DNA from: Chloroflexota bacterium
Lineage (GTDB): Bacteria > Chloroflexota > Ktedonobacteria > Ktedonobacterales > JADMIN01
Assembly (NCBI GenBank): GCA_021323855.1
Contig: JAJPKE010000009.1
Location: 186,001-250,000 of the forward strand
Length of the DNA stretch: 64,000 bases
Reading direction: 5' to 3'
A program made the position numbers and the translations under genes. Each line of letters starts with the position of its first letter. Within the stretch, counting starts at the first letter, position 1. Under the pieces are notes generated by a model. It worked only from the letters and a program-made list of their open reading frames with translations, had not been told where the DNA came from and searched no databases. Below, piece by piece: positions 42,841 to 51,666 of the stretch.

Positions 42841-44523
42841 ATGAGCGAGACAGATAGAGGGCAGCAGCAACATGTTGACCAGGGGGGGCAAGTTCTGGCG
42901 TCTGCGTGGTGGGCGCAAGGTGACTTCCCGCCGCGTTCCGGCTGCTCCGTCGAACCGTTGATTGATGGGCGTGCGGCCATGTTTGCCATGTGCAAGGCAT
43001 TCCTCACTGCCAAACAGTATATTTTGCTGGCAGGTTGGGATATGTCGGTGGACTTGCCGATGGTACGCGGTGGCGATGTGCGCATTCTTGATGATGGCGT
43101 CACACAGGAGCATGGAATATCCGGCTGGTTGCGAGCGCAAGGGTTCGACGATGAGACGATAGCGTTCTGGATGGCGGACAGGTTGCGAGTAGTGGATGTG
43201 TTGGGGTTCGCCGTCAAACGTGGGGTAAAGGTTGGCGTGTTGCTCTGGGATGCGTTCCATATGGGCAGCCATGTGACGAACGATCCAGTGAAGCAACGGG
43301 AGGCGTTACAGGCGGTGGGCGTGGATTGCCTTCTCGATGATAGCAGCCGTCGTGTCACCCACATCTCACAGTCCCTTCATCAGAAATGCAGTGTCGTTGA
43401 CGGCCAGGAGGCGTTTGTCGGCGGCATTGACCTGACGGTGCAGGATAGCGGCGACTATGACCGCTGGGATACGCATCTGCATCTTTGCGCTTCGCCGGAG
43501 CGCGCTGCCAGCCGGTCCGCTGCGGCGCATCCCTGGCATGACGTGCATACGCGGATTCAGGGGCCTGCGGTGGCTGATGTGCTGCGTAATATCGTCGAGC
43601 GCTGGTCTGAGGTTGCCGCACGTCACCATGCACCGGAGTGGCCGCAGCAGTTGCCGATGACCCCTCCGCCTGCTGTTGCCAACGGCGTTCCGGCGCAGAT
43701 CGTGCGTACAATTCCCCCCGACACCTATGCGTTCGCGCCGCGTGGCATTGGGACGATCAAAGATGCCTATGTTCGCGCTATCGGACAGGCGCGCCAGTTC
43801 ATCTATCTGGAAAATCAGTATTTGTGGCCGGAAGTATTTATCGGGCTGGATGAGCTGCGCTGGGGTGAACGCAGCGTCGAGAGCATGGAAGTGATCGAGG
43901 CGCTGGGTACAGCCATTAGTCGCGGTGTGCAGGTGGCAATCACGTTGCCAGATCACCCAAACTGTGGCCGGCGATTCACTGATGGCGGCATTCAGATACT
44001 CCGCACCTATGCCGAAAAGGCCGGTAGGCCGGACCTGTTCAGTGTCTTCACGCTGGGCAATGACGAGGCCAACCAGTCCGCGCCTGGTGGCATCCTCTAT
44101 CGTCCAGTGTATACGCATGGCAAAACAGCGATTATAGATGACACGTGGTGGACGGTCGGTTCGGCAAACCTGAACAGCAGGGGGATGCACTCCGATGCTG
44201 AGATCAATGTTATCGTGCTGGACCCGGCAGGTGCGCGTCTGCTGCGGCGCCGGCTCTGGGCTGAGCATTTGCGTCGTGATATCAAGGATATTGCAGATGT
44301 CGAGCAACCTGCCACTGCGTTTGCGCGGCTGCGGGAGATTGCCACCGCTAATCGTGAACATGTGCGCAAGCGCGAGCAGCTCGAAGGGCACATCTTGCCC
44401 TATTTGACTGAGGCCGATGGCAAGGCGCTCGATCTGCCGGTGCATCATGAGCATGGCTGGCTGGATAATCTGGAGGGCGGTGCTGGCGCAATGCCGGAAG
44501 AGCATGCTGGACGCTACCTCTAA
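42841..44523 (+). CDS. Phospholipase D / cardiolipin synthase-like protein
   Basis: 560 residues with two HKD catalytic motifs: HQKCSVVDGQEAFVGGIDL beginning at H180 and THGKTAIIDDTWWTVGSANL with H426. Both end in the GG/GS-x-N/D pattern of the PLD superfamily. FIYLENQYLWPEVF between them matches eukaryotic-type and bacterial PLDs more than cardiolipin synthases. No signal peptide or membrane helix is seen. It would act on phospholipid head groups or phosphodiesters. ATG 42841 has GAGG five bases upstream. The C-terminal 80 residues are variable. Confidence 0.88.
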   Translation: MSETDRGQQQHVDQGGQVLASAWWAQGDFPPRSGCSVEPLIDGRAAMFAMCKAFLTAKQYILLAGWDMSVDLPMVRGGDVRILDDGVTQEHGISGWLRAQGFDDETIAFWMADRLRVVDVLGFAVKRGVKVGVLLWDAFHMGSHVTNDPVKQREALQAVGVDCLLDDSSRRVTHISQSLHQKCSVVDGQEAFVGGIDLTVQDSGDYDRWDTHLHLCASPERAASRSAAAHPWHDVHTRIQGPAVADVLRNIVERWSEVAARHHAPEWPQQLPMTPPPAVANGVPAQIVRTIPPDTYAFAPRGIGTIKDAYVRAIGQARQFIYLENQYLWPEVFIGLDELRWGERSVESMEVIEALGTAISRGVQVAITLPDHPNCGRRFTDGGIQILRTYAEKAGRPDLFSVFTLGNDEANQSAPGGILYRPVYTHGKTAIIDDTWWTVGSANLNSRGMHSDAEINVIVLDPAGARLLRRRLWAEHLRRDIKDIADVEQPATAFARLREIATANREHVRKREQLEGHILPYLTEADGKALDLPVHHEHGWLDNLEGGAGAMPEEHAGRYL

Positions 44524-44530
44524 GAGAGTG

Positions 44531-44570
44531 GACCTCATCCCCTAACTCCCTCTCCCGCGAGGAGAGGGAG
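44531..44570. repeat. Dispersed palindromic repeat, copy 5
   Basis: GACCTCATCCCCTAA leads into CTCCCTCTCC (44546-44555) paired with GGAGAGGGAG (44561-44570). It matches the copies near 19.3-20.3 kb and lies between two convergent genes, where it may stop transcription from both sides. Confidence 0.6.
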
Positions 44571-44581
44571 TACCACGTCCC

Positions 44582-47248
44582 TTATCGCTGGATGTCTCCC
44601 AGGCGGCGCAATGCTTCGACGACGGCTGATTGAATCCAGGGATTGTAGTCATGACGGCGTTTACGGAGCGTGATGAGTGCGCGATCATCACCCAGCTTGC
44701 CAAGTGCTGTCGCCGCCGCCGCAACGACCTCTGGATCGGGGTCATCCAGCAGCAGAATGAGGGTTGGAAGCGCATGGGTGTCTCTGCAGGCGCCCAACGC
44801 TTCGGCAATGCGAACACGAATCACTGGTGATGCGGCGGTGGTATGCTGTTCAAGGGCGAGGACTGCCTGGGGGGTCTTGAATTGCTCAAGTGTATGGATG
44901 GTTGCCATTTGCACGGCGATATTTGGGTCATCGAGGAGCGCGATGAGCGCGCCCTCAGCTTGACGAGCGCCCAGTGTGCCAATGGCCCGTGCTGCCGCCG
45001 CTCGCTGGGCCGGGTCCGGCGCGCGCAGGCTGGCCTGCGCCGCCTCAACGGCTGCCGCGCCGATGAAGGTGAGCGCCTCGGCGGCATGGGCTTGCGCGCG
45101 GACGCTGCCGTGTTGGAGCGCCGTCTGAAGCGGGCGCAAACTGCCTGCGCCGGCCAGCGCAAACGCTTGCTGCAACGCCTGCCAGATGACGGGATCGGAT
45201 TCATCGAGCAGAGCGACGAGCGCATCAATCGCTGCCGGCGTTGCCATCAACCCCAGGAGCGAGATGAGTTGCCCACGCACCAGCCGCGAAAGCTGCGGCT
45301 GATTTATCAGATAGGCGAAATTCGCAGCGATGTCTTCGCCGCCGCTCTGCTCGATGCTGCGAAGCGCCGAGCCGAGCCGGTTTGCGTCATCGGGCGCATC
45401 GCTGTGCAGTTGTATCTGGTCCAGCACGTTGCGCAGGTGCAGTTCTGCCTGGGGCGCAATCTGCTGCGTAAGCCGCGAGTCGTGTTTCGTGCTGGCAAAG
45501 CGGCATGTTTGCCCCTCAGCCATGATAGCAATAGCATGCGCTAGAATCGTGGGATACACATCCGCGTGCGTCGTGATGTAGGCGCGGATGGCAGTGCTAT
45601 CCGGCGTATCTGCCAGCCGCAGCAGGCGCGCCGCCAAATCGGCGAAATTTCCGGTATCCCCTGCCCAGAGCAAGAGCGGCGCCCGCCAGTATGGCCGCAG
45701 AAGTTCGGCATTCAAGCGCCCAAGTTGATCGTTGGTGCTGCGCAAGAAGGAAGTGGCAAAAGCGCCGCGCAGTAACCGGTAGGCAAACGAAAGCGCAGAT
45801 CCAGTGGCATCGGCGCGCAGAATGCCGGAGTCGAGCGCCGCCTGGCAGACGCGCGTGGCTTCTTGTTCATCGAGGTCTTCGATATCGCCAAGCGGGGAAA
45901 CGCCCAGCTCACAGGCCGCCATGTATGGGTGATGCTTCAGAAACGAGAGATAGGATTGTCCCAGCGTATATGGCGACGAATGAGGCAGGTAGTCTATCTG
46001 CGCGGCGTGGAGTGCGCTAGCGAGTGTGGCGAGGAAGTGCTGATAGCGTTCTGGCTGCACATCGCGCGGGCAACTCTGGCGACAGAGCAGCGTGACATAC
46101 TGTTCCCACAATTCGCCGTGCCCATAGGGCAGTTCGTTTTGCTGGTGTAACAACGTGACCAGCGCAATCGTGTCTGCCGGTAGTGTCATGGCAGATTGCA
46201 GGTGATGTTCTTGCAATTCAGCGCGAAGGCTGGTCGAGGCATAGAGGCGTTTCTCGACTGCTCTGCCGCGCGGTGGTTTTGCTCGTTCGAGTAAAGCCGG
46301 TAACTCGTTTTCGTGAAAGCCGCTGAAGATCAGGCGTTCGCAACTGGTCAATGGACGCAGTAGCGCCGGCTCCTCTGTGTAGAGGCTGAGCGAGCAGTTG
46401 AAGATGAAATGGCTGGATGGATAACGATTCGTGCAGCACCGCGCCAGGACGCTATAGACGGTCCGGCGCGCATCCGGCGGCACTGCGTCCAGATCGTCAA
46501 AGAGCAACAAGAGACGCCCATGTTTGAGCAGGCGCGATAGTCTGGCGGAAAGTCCGGCGCTGTTGTAGCGCAGAAAGCACGCTTCTACGACTTGAATGAA
46601 CTGCTGCTCAGTAAATGACTCTCCGGTAGAGATCTGGTCGAGTTGTATATACACCGGAATAAGCGCCTTGCCGAAGGCGAGCCGGAATGTCTGGCGTTTG
46701 CTGCTCAGGTGATGCGCGATAGCCATCAGCGCCGTGGTTTTTCCCGTACCGCTTTCGCCAACCAACAATACATGTGGCAACGTCTGGAGGGCCTCAAGCA
46801 GCGGAAGCGATTTAGTGGGAACTGGTTTGCCATGCGCATCGAAGTGGATGAATTGCGGCAATGGTCCGTTTCGATAGAGCGGCGTGTATCGTTTGATCTG
46901 CCGGCTCAGATCGGCATGGAGCGCATTGGCATAGATGGCATAGCGGAACAGGTGGATGGCAAGCGTAAGGATGATACCCAGCCCGATGGCGACTCCGACT
47001 GGGATGCCCAGCACGAGCAGCAGGAAGGTTTGCGTTGTGGCGCTCACTTGCAAGCCATGCGTAGCTATATCCTGCAAGGCGGGATCAAGTGCGTTGCGCT
47101 GAAGCGCCAGCACGGCGAAGAAAACGGGGAGCGCCGCCAGTGTGGAGATGACCAGGATGCTGCCACGATAATGCCTGATGGGGGTGGCGGTGGATGGGAT
47201 GGTTGTAGATGCTGCTTCCTGCCGTCTTCCCACGCCATCATCCCCCAC
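44582..47248 (-). CDS. Membrane-anchored NACHT-like ATPase with HEAT repeats
   Basis: 888 residues from a GTG. Two membrane helices (about 29-50 and 74-102) are followed by a P-loop domain: GESGTGKTTALMAIAHHL at 164-181 (Walker A) and RLLLLFDDLDAVP at 245-257 (Walker B with the doubled acidic residue of NACHT ATPases). A helical middle follows, and about 610-885 is a chain of HEAT/PBS-type repeats (AIDALVALLDESDPVIWQAL; EGALIALLDDPNIAVQMA). STAND ATPases of this design sense a ligand through the repeats and signal on oligomerisation; some bacterial NACHT proteins are antiphage. Function here is unknown. No partner gene is adjacent. Confidence 0.82.
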   Translation of the reverse strand: MGDDGVGRRQEAASTTIPSTATPIRHYRGSILVISTLAALPVFFAVLALQRNALDPALQDIATHGLQVSATTQTFLLLVLGIPVGVAIGLGIILTLAIHLFRYAIYANALHADLSRQIKRYTPLYRNGPLPQFIHFDAHGKPVPTKSLPLLEALQTLPHVLLVGESGTGKTTALMAIAHHLSSKRQTFRLAFGKALIPVYIQLDQISTGESFTEQQFIQVVEACFLRYNSAGLSARLSRLLKHGRLLLLFDDLDAVPPDARRTVYSVLARCCTNRYPSSHFIFNCSLSLYTEEPALLRPLTSCERLIFSGFHENELPALLERAKPPRGRAVEKRLYASTSLRAELQEHHLQSAMTLPADTIALVTLLHQQNELPYGHGELWEQYVTLLCRQSCPRDVQPERYQHFLATLASALHAAQIDYLPHSSPYTLGQSYLSFLKHHPYMAACELGVSPLGDIEDLDEQEATRVCQAALDSGILRADATGSALSFAYRLLRGAFATSFLRSTNDQLGRLNAELLRPYWRAPLLLWAGDTGNFADLAARLLRLADTPDSTAIRAYITTHADVYPTILAHAIAIMAEGQTCRFASTKHDSRLTQQIAPQAELHLRNVLDQIQLHSDAPDDANRLGSALRSIEQSGGEDIAANFAYLINQPQLSRLVRGQLISLLGLMATPAAIDALVALLDESDPVIWQALQQAFALAGAGSLRPLQTALQHGSVRAQAHAAEALTFIGAAAVEAAQASLRAPDPAQRAAAARAIGTLGARQAEGALIALLDDPNIAVQMATIHTLEQFKTPQAVLALEQHTTAASPVIRVRIAEALGACRDTHALPTLILLLDDPDPEVVAAAATALGKLGDDRALITLRKRRHDYNPWIQSAVVEALRRLGDIQR

Positions 47249-47389
47249 TTAACAATGACTCTTGACTATGATGCGCTCAAGGTGCGCTCATACGCACGTT
47301 TCCTCGCACCCAGTTTGTATCAGGATAGCATGAGGCTGCAACTTGGTATAGGGTATGAGGCTCACTCTTGGGCAGTTGATGAAATAAAG

Positions 47390-47428
47390 AGCCTGGCAAC
47401 AAGCGATCTGCTCACTCGTTGCCAGGCT
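47390..47428 (-). terminator. Intrinsic terminator of the HTH gene
   Basis: AGCCTGGCAAC at 47390-47400 pairs perfectly with GTTGCCAGGCT at 47418-47428. Read on the minus strand it is followed by CTTTATTT, as expected for a terminator 33 bases past the HTH gene's stop codon. Confidence 0.65.
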
Positions 47429-47460
47429 TCACATCGCGCTTGTTGCTGCCTCGCCCCTGA

Positions 47461-47871
47461 TTAGCGGGCAAGGACCGGAGCACGTTGTGTGGTAACGCTA
47501 TAGGCGAGTTGCTGAAGCGATGAAGCGGTCTCGAAGCCGAGCGCCTGCGCTTCCTCGCGCATAGACCGGATATAGTCGTTCAAGGCTTCATCTGTGATGA
47601 AGAAGTCTGGATCAACATCGAATGCCTGCGCCAGCAAGACGCAGGTTACGGGGTCGGCGTCTGCCTGCGAACCATGCGCCAGCAGAGCGGCCAGTTGTTC
47701 AGCCGACACGCGCCCATTTGTGCGGGCGGCCACGTCGTGAAGTGAGAGCGTCGTGCCCTCGTCCGTCAGACGTGTGCGGAGCAGTAGACCGAGCCGGCGA
47801 TAGAACGTCCACCGCGCGGCGGTGGACTGCGAAGTTGGCGTGTCGGATGCCTGTATCACGGCGAATCCCAT
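47461..47871 (-). CDS. Helix-turn-helix regulator (EspR/XRE-like)
   Basis: 136 residues from ATG 47871. The segment FYRRLGLLLRTRL, then SLHDVAARTNGRVSAEQLAALLAHG and LAQAFDVDPDFFITDEALND follows the plan of EspR-type and XRE-like DNA-binding proteins: a recognition region, then a helix with the VDPxFF element. It would bind DNA as a dimer. The start is uncertain: a GGAGGG sits very close to the ATG, and an in-frame TTG at 47904 lies inside a palindrome. The palindrome 10 bases upstream suggests autoregulation. Targets are unknown. Confidence 0.7.
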   Translation of the reverse strand: MGFAVIQASDTPTSQSTAARWTFYRRLGLLLRTRLTDEGTTLSLHDVAARTNGRVSAEQLAALLAHGSQADADPVTCVLLAQAFDVDPDFFITDEALNDYIRSMREEAQALGFETASSLQQLAYSVTTQRAPVLAR

Positions 47872-47880
47872 CCCTCCGGA

Positions 47881-47906
47881 AATTGCCGGTATTGATTCCG
47901 GCAATT
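47881..47906. promoter_or_regulatory. Perfect 9-bp inverted repeat at the HTH gene start
   Basis: AATTGCCGG (47881-47889) and CCGGCAATT (47898-47906) flank TATTGATT. The site lies immediately upstream of the preferred start codon of the HTH gene, a place suited to an autoregulatory operator. Confidence 0.5.
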
Positions 47907-48199
47907 CGTGATTATGTGACGTACCTGAGTTGTGTTCTCAGTTGAAAAACATGTGGCGCTGCTATTCGCTCCGGCGAACAGGCGCACCGGGTGAGTATAT
48001 CACAAAGCATGCTTCTCTTGCAAATCAAACAGGAAAATTGGCTAGTAAAAGACTGTTCGGTTGTTGTCGCCTCGTTCCCCGCATTTCTGGCGCTGTGATA
48101 TGGTGTACTGGGTAGTACTTGATGCTGGCCGGTGCAGGCGGCGCTAGCAATCGGACTGCTGATTCTGATAACGTAACTGGTTGGATGGTGGATAGAGAC

Positions 48200-49159
48200 A
48201 TGCAGGACAGGCAAGAGGGTGTTGCGCGGCAACTCGCTGATGATCTCTGGGTCATTGATACGCTCTTTCAGGGAGAGCCGGGGACCATCGCCAGCTATCT
48301 GCTGACGGGTGATAACGGTCTGGCGCTGATAGATGTCGGCTCAGGCGCCACCGTCGAACAATTGCTGGCCGGAGTGCGGGCGGCTGGTTTTGACCCAACG
48401 GATATCCGGCATCTCGTGCTAACGCATATTCACCTGGATCATGCCGGCGCCTCCGGCGCGCTGGTGCGGCGTATACCAGAGGCGCAGGTGTATGTGCATC
48501 GCTTGGGCGCTCCGCATCTGGCGCATCCTGAGAAGCTGCTCAGTAGCGCGCAGCGCATTTATGGCGATAAGATGGACCGCCTCTGGGGGACGACGGAGCC
48601 AGTTCCCGAAGATCACCTGCATGTAGTGGAAGATGGGCAGCGTATCACCGTCGGCAGCCGCACGCTGCTGGCGCTCTATACGCCGGGGCATGCGATTCAC
48701 CATCTGGCCTATTTCGATGAGCAGCGCGGTGAGCTATTTGCGGGGGACGTGGCCGGTGTGCAACTCGAAGGTTCAGACTACGTGCGTCCGCCGACCCCGC
48801 CGCCGGACCTGAACCTCGAAGATTGGTACGCCAGCATTGACCGCATCGAGGCGCTGCATCCCTCTGTGCTCTATCTGCCACATTTCGGGCGTGTCGGTGA
48901 TGTGGAGGTTCATCTAGAGCAACTGCGCAGACGGTTGGGTGATTGGGGCGCGTTGATGCTGGCAAACATACGTCAGGGCAAAACTGACACAGAACTGGCG
49001 GCGATTCTCGCCCGCACGTTTGACCCAGATGTGGCGCAGAGCATCCCCGGCGATGAGACGGCTGTGGAGCGATATGAACTGGTGGCGAACTATCTGATGA
49101 GCGCCCAGGGCTATGTTCGCTACTATCGCAAAGTCCACCCTGAATTACTGGCGTCGTAG
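48200..49159 (+). CDS. Metallo-beta-lactamase-fold hydrolase
   Basis: 319 residues if started at ATG 48200; the frame is open to 48119. The core motif is LTHIHLDHAGASG (HxHxDH), preceded by ALIDVGSGATVEQLL and followed by the His in YTPGHAIHHLAYF, the Asp in FAGDVAGVQL and the His in YLPHFGRVGD. All five metal-ligand positions are there. An 80-residue helical C-terminus follows, of a type seen in the larger MBL hydrolases. The substrate is unknown: lactonase, glyoxalase II-like or thioester activity are all possible. It lies 47 bases before glgB in the same direction. Confidence 0.85.
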   Translation: MQDRQEGVARQLADDLWVIDTLFQGEPGTIASYLLTGDNGLALIDVGSGATVEQLLAGVRAAGFDPTDIRHLVLTHIHLDHAGASGALVRRIPEAQVYVHRLGAPHLAHPEKLLSSAQRIYGDKMDRLWGTTEPVPEDHLHVVEDGQRITVGSRTLLALYTPGHAIHHLAYFDEQRGELFAGDVAGVQLEGSDYVRPPTPPPDLNLEDWYASIDRIEALHPSVLYLPHFGRVGDVEVHLEQLRRRLGDWGALMLANIRQGKTDTELAAILARTFDPDVAQSIPGDETAVERYELVANYLMSAQGYVRYYRKVHPELLAS

Positions 49160-49206
49160 ACATTGACAATTGACATAGACATAGGTGTTGACTGGAAGGG
49201 CGAGCC

Positions 49207-51666
49207 ATGACTGCACATGTCTCCGGCGCTTCAGATGCAGCCTTTTTGGCTGACCTGTCCGATCCATTAGATGACGGCAACCGCGATGCGCTGGTCGGCG
49301 GGCGGCATGGAGCGCCGTTCGACATCTTAGGGCCGCATCATATCATCGTGCAAAGCGAATCTTGCTGGGTTGTGCGTGCGTTCATTCCCGGCGCAACTGC
49401 TGTTTCTCTCGTGCCTGCGGCAACTCTTGCAGCAGATGCCGCTACAGGCAGTGACGTGCGGGCGGAGTCGCTGCCAACCAATCCCACTATCCCCACTATC
49501 CCCATGCGTATGCTGCACCCCGCTGGCCTCTTCAGTGTGATCGGCAAAGGTGAGGTTGCGCCGCGCTACCAGTTGGAGGTGCAGCGCGGAACAGGGCAGC
49601 CGGAGCGCGTGATAGACCCCTATGCGTTCCCGCCGCTGCTCTCAGATTATGATCTGTACCTTATCGGTGAGGGAACTCATCAGCAGTTATATGAGCGGCT
49701 TGGCGCGCATCCGCGTGTCTTCGAGGGCGTACAAGGGGTCACATTCGCTGTATGGGCGCCGAACGCGCGCCGGGTGAGCGTCGTAGGGGATTTCAATGGT
49801 TGGAACGAACGCGCGCATCCAATGCGCCTGCGCTCGAATGGCATCTGGGAGCTATTTCTGCCGAGCGTTCCCACAGGCGCGCTCTATAAATACGCGATTC
49901 TCTCCTGGAATCATGGCTATCATGTGCTGAAAGCCGATCCTGTGGCGTTTGCGGCGGAGTTGCGCCCAGGCACGGCGTCGCGTGTCTGGGACCTCGGCGG
50001 CTATGTCTGGGGTGATGCGGAGTGGGTGAGCGCGCGTGAGCGCCATGACGCGATGGATGCGCCCATCAGCATCTATGAGGTGCATGCTGCCTCGTGGAAG
50101 CCGCCAACCCAGGCGGAGGGCGGCTTAATCAATTACCGGGACCTGGCGCACCAACTCGTCACCTATGTCAAAGACATGGGGTACACCCATATTGAGCTGA
50201 TGCCGATAGCTGAGCATCCCTTCGACGGCTCCTGGGGATACCAGGTCACTGGTTACTTCGCGCCGACCAGCCGTTACGGCACGCCGCAAGACTTCATGTA
50301 CTTCGTTGATTATTGTCATCAGCATGGCATCGGCGTGTTGATGGATTGGGTGCCAGCGCATTTCCCCAGGGATGAGTATGGGCTGAGCTACTTTGATGGC
50401 ACCCATCTCTATGAGCATGCAGACCCGCGCCTGGGCGAACAGCCGGATTGGGGTACGCTGGTCTTCAATTTTGATCGCAATGAGGTGCGTAATTTTCTGC
50501 TCGCCAATGCGCTGTTCTGGCTGGATGTCTACCATGTGGATGGCCTACGGGTCGATGCAGTCGCCTCGATGCTCTATCTCGACTATTCGCGCAAAGCTGG
50601 CGAATGGCTGCCGAACCAGTATGGCGGGCGCGAAAATCTAGCGGCGATTTCGTTCATTCGCGCCTGCAATTCGACGGTGCAGGCGCGCTTCCCCGGCGCG
50701 CTGATGGTAGCTGAGGAGTCTACCGCCTGGCCGTATGTGACGGCGCCGGCCTCGGAGGGCGGGCTGGGTTTTTCGCTCAAGTGGAATATGGGATGGATGC
50801 ACGATATCCTGGAATATATGCGTTACGACCCCATTTACCGCAGTTATCATCAGAACGAGTTGACTTTCTCGTTCGCCTATGTCCACTCGGAGAAATTTGT
50901 GCTGGCGCTGTCGCATGATGAAGTGGTGCATGTCAAAGGGTCGCTGCTCAACAAGATGCCAGGTGACCGCTGGCAGAAGTTTGCTAACCTGCGCGCGCTC
51001 TATAGCCTGATGTACGCTCATCCTGGCAAGAAGCTGCTCTTCATGGGCGGGGAAATTGGGCAGTGGTCGGAATGGAACTACGCGGGCTATCTCGATTGGT
51101 ACGTGCTGAATGCTGCGAACCAGCCTGATGATTTGCACGCACGCCTGCATACATTGGTCCGCGACCTCAACGTGCTGCTGCTGGCGGAGCCTGCGCTCTA
51201 TCAGTGTGATATGGAGCCCGAAGGGTTCGCCTGGATAGACGGGTCGGACACCGCCCACAGCGTACTGGCGTTTATGCGTTACGCCAAAGACAAGAGCCAT
51301 CCGCTGGTCTGGGTCTGCAACTTTACTCCTGAGCCGCATTATGGCTATCGCATCGGCGTGCCGTTTGCCGGTCCGTATGCGGAGGTGTTCAACTCAGATG
51401 CTGCGCTATATGGCGGCAGCAATGTTGGCAATTTGGGGCAAGTGGTGAGCGAAGCTGTGCCGATGCACGGCTATGCCTATTCACTGGCGCTGACGCTGCC
51501 GCCGCTGGCCGTGGTGGCGTTGCGCCCAATGGAGCAACCCGCTAACAAAACGCGAAAGCGTGCTTCAAACACTGCGGGCACAGCTCCTAACGCACACAAC
51601 GCGCACAGGAAGCCTCGCGCAAAAAAGATACGCGACGATGCTGCTAGTTCGCCAGAGGAAGCGTGA
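49207..51666 (+). CDS. glgB: 1,4-alpha-glucan branching enzyme
   Basis: 819 residues, longer than the usual 630-740. It makes alpha-1,6 branches in glycogen. It has an N-terminal E-set domain, a second one (GVTFAVWAPNARRVSVVGDFNGW), and a GH13 barrel with MPIAEHPFDGSWGYQVTGYF, the nucleophile D450 in GLRVDAVASMLYLDYSR, E503 in VAEEST, and LSHDEVVHVKGS. The extra length is a loop with the tripeptide repeat PTIPTIP (9-bp repeats at 49483-49500) and a basic tail of about 40 residues (KTRKRASN...). No other glycogen gene lies in the window. Its last 23 bases overlap the convergent kinase gene. Confidence 0.95.
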   Translation: MTAHVSGASDAAFLADLSDPLDDGNRDALVGGRHGAPFDILGPHHIIVQSESCWVVRAFIPGATAVSLVPAATLAADAATGSDVRAESLPTNPTIPTIPMRMLHPAGLFSVIGKGEVAPRYQLEVQRGTGQPERVIDPYAFPPLLSDYDLYLIGEGTHQQLYERLGAHPRVFEGVQGVTFAVWAPNARRVSVVGDFNGWNERAHPMRLRSNGIWELFLPSVPTGALYKYAILSWNHGYHVLKADPVAFAAELRPGTASRVWDLGGYVWGDAEWVSARERHDAMDAPISIYEVHAASWKPPTQAEGGLINYRDLAHQLVTYVKDMGYTHIELMPIAEHPFDGSWGYQVTGYFAPTSRYGTPQDFMYFVDYCHQHGIGVLMDWVPAHFPRDEYGLSYFDGTHLYEHADPRLGEQPDWGTLVFNFDRNEVRNFLLANALFWLDVYHVDGLRVDAVASMLYLDYSRKAGEWLPNQYGGRENLAAISFIRACNSTVQARFPGALMVAEESTAWPYVTAPASEGGLGFSLKWNMGWMHDILEYMRYDPIYRSYHQNELTFSFAYVHSEKFVLALSHDEVVHVKGSLLNKMPGDRWQKFANLRALYSLMYAHPGKKLLFMGGEIGQWSEWNYAGYLDWYVLNAANQPDDLHARLHTLVRDLNVLLLAEPALYQCDMEPEGFAWIDGSDTAHSVLAFMRYAKDKSHPLVWVCNFTPEPHYGYRIGVPFAGPYAEVFNSDAALYGGSNVGNLGQVVSEAVPMHGYAYSLALTLPPLAVVALRPMEQPANKTRKRASNTAGTAPNAHNAHRKPRAKKIRDDAASSPEEA

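Noticed and set aside
47105-47248. A later start for the NACHT-like ATPase, beyond the GTG at 47248
   Set aside because: No other in-frame start keeps both membrane helices, although the ribosome binding site of the GTG is weak.
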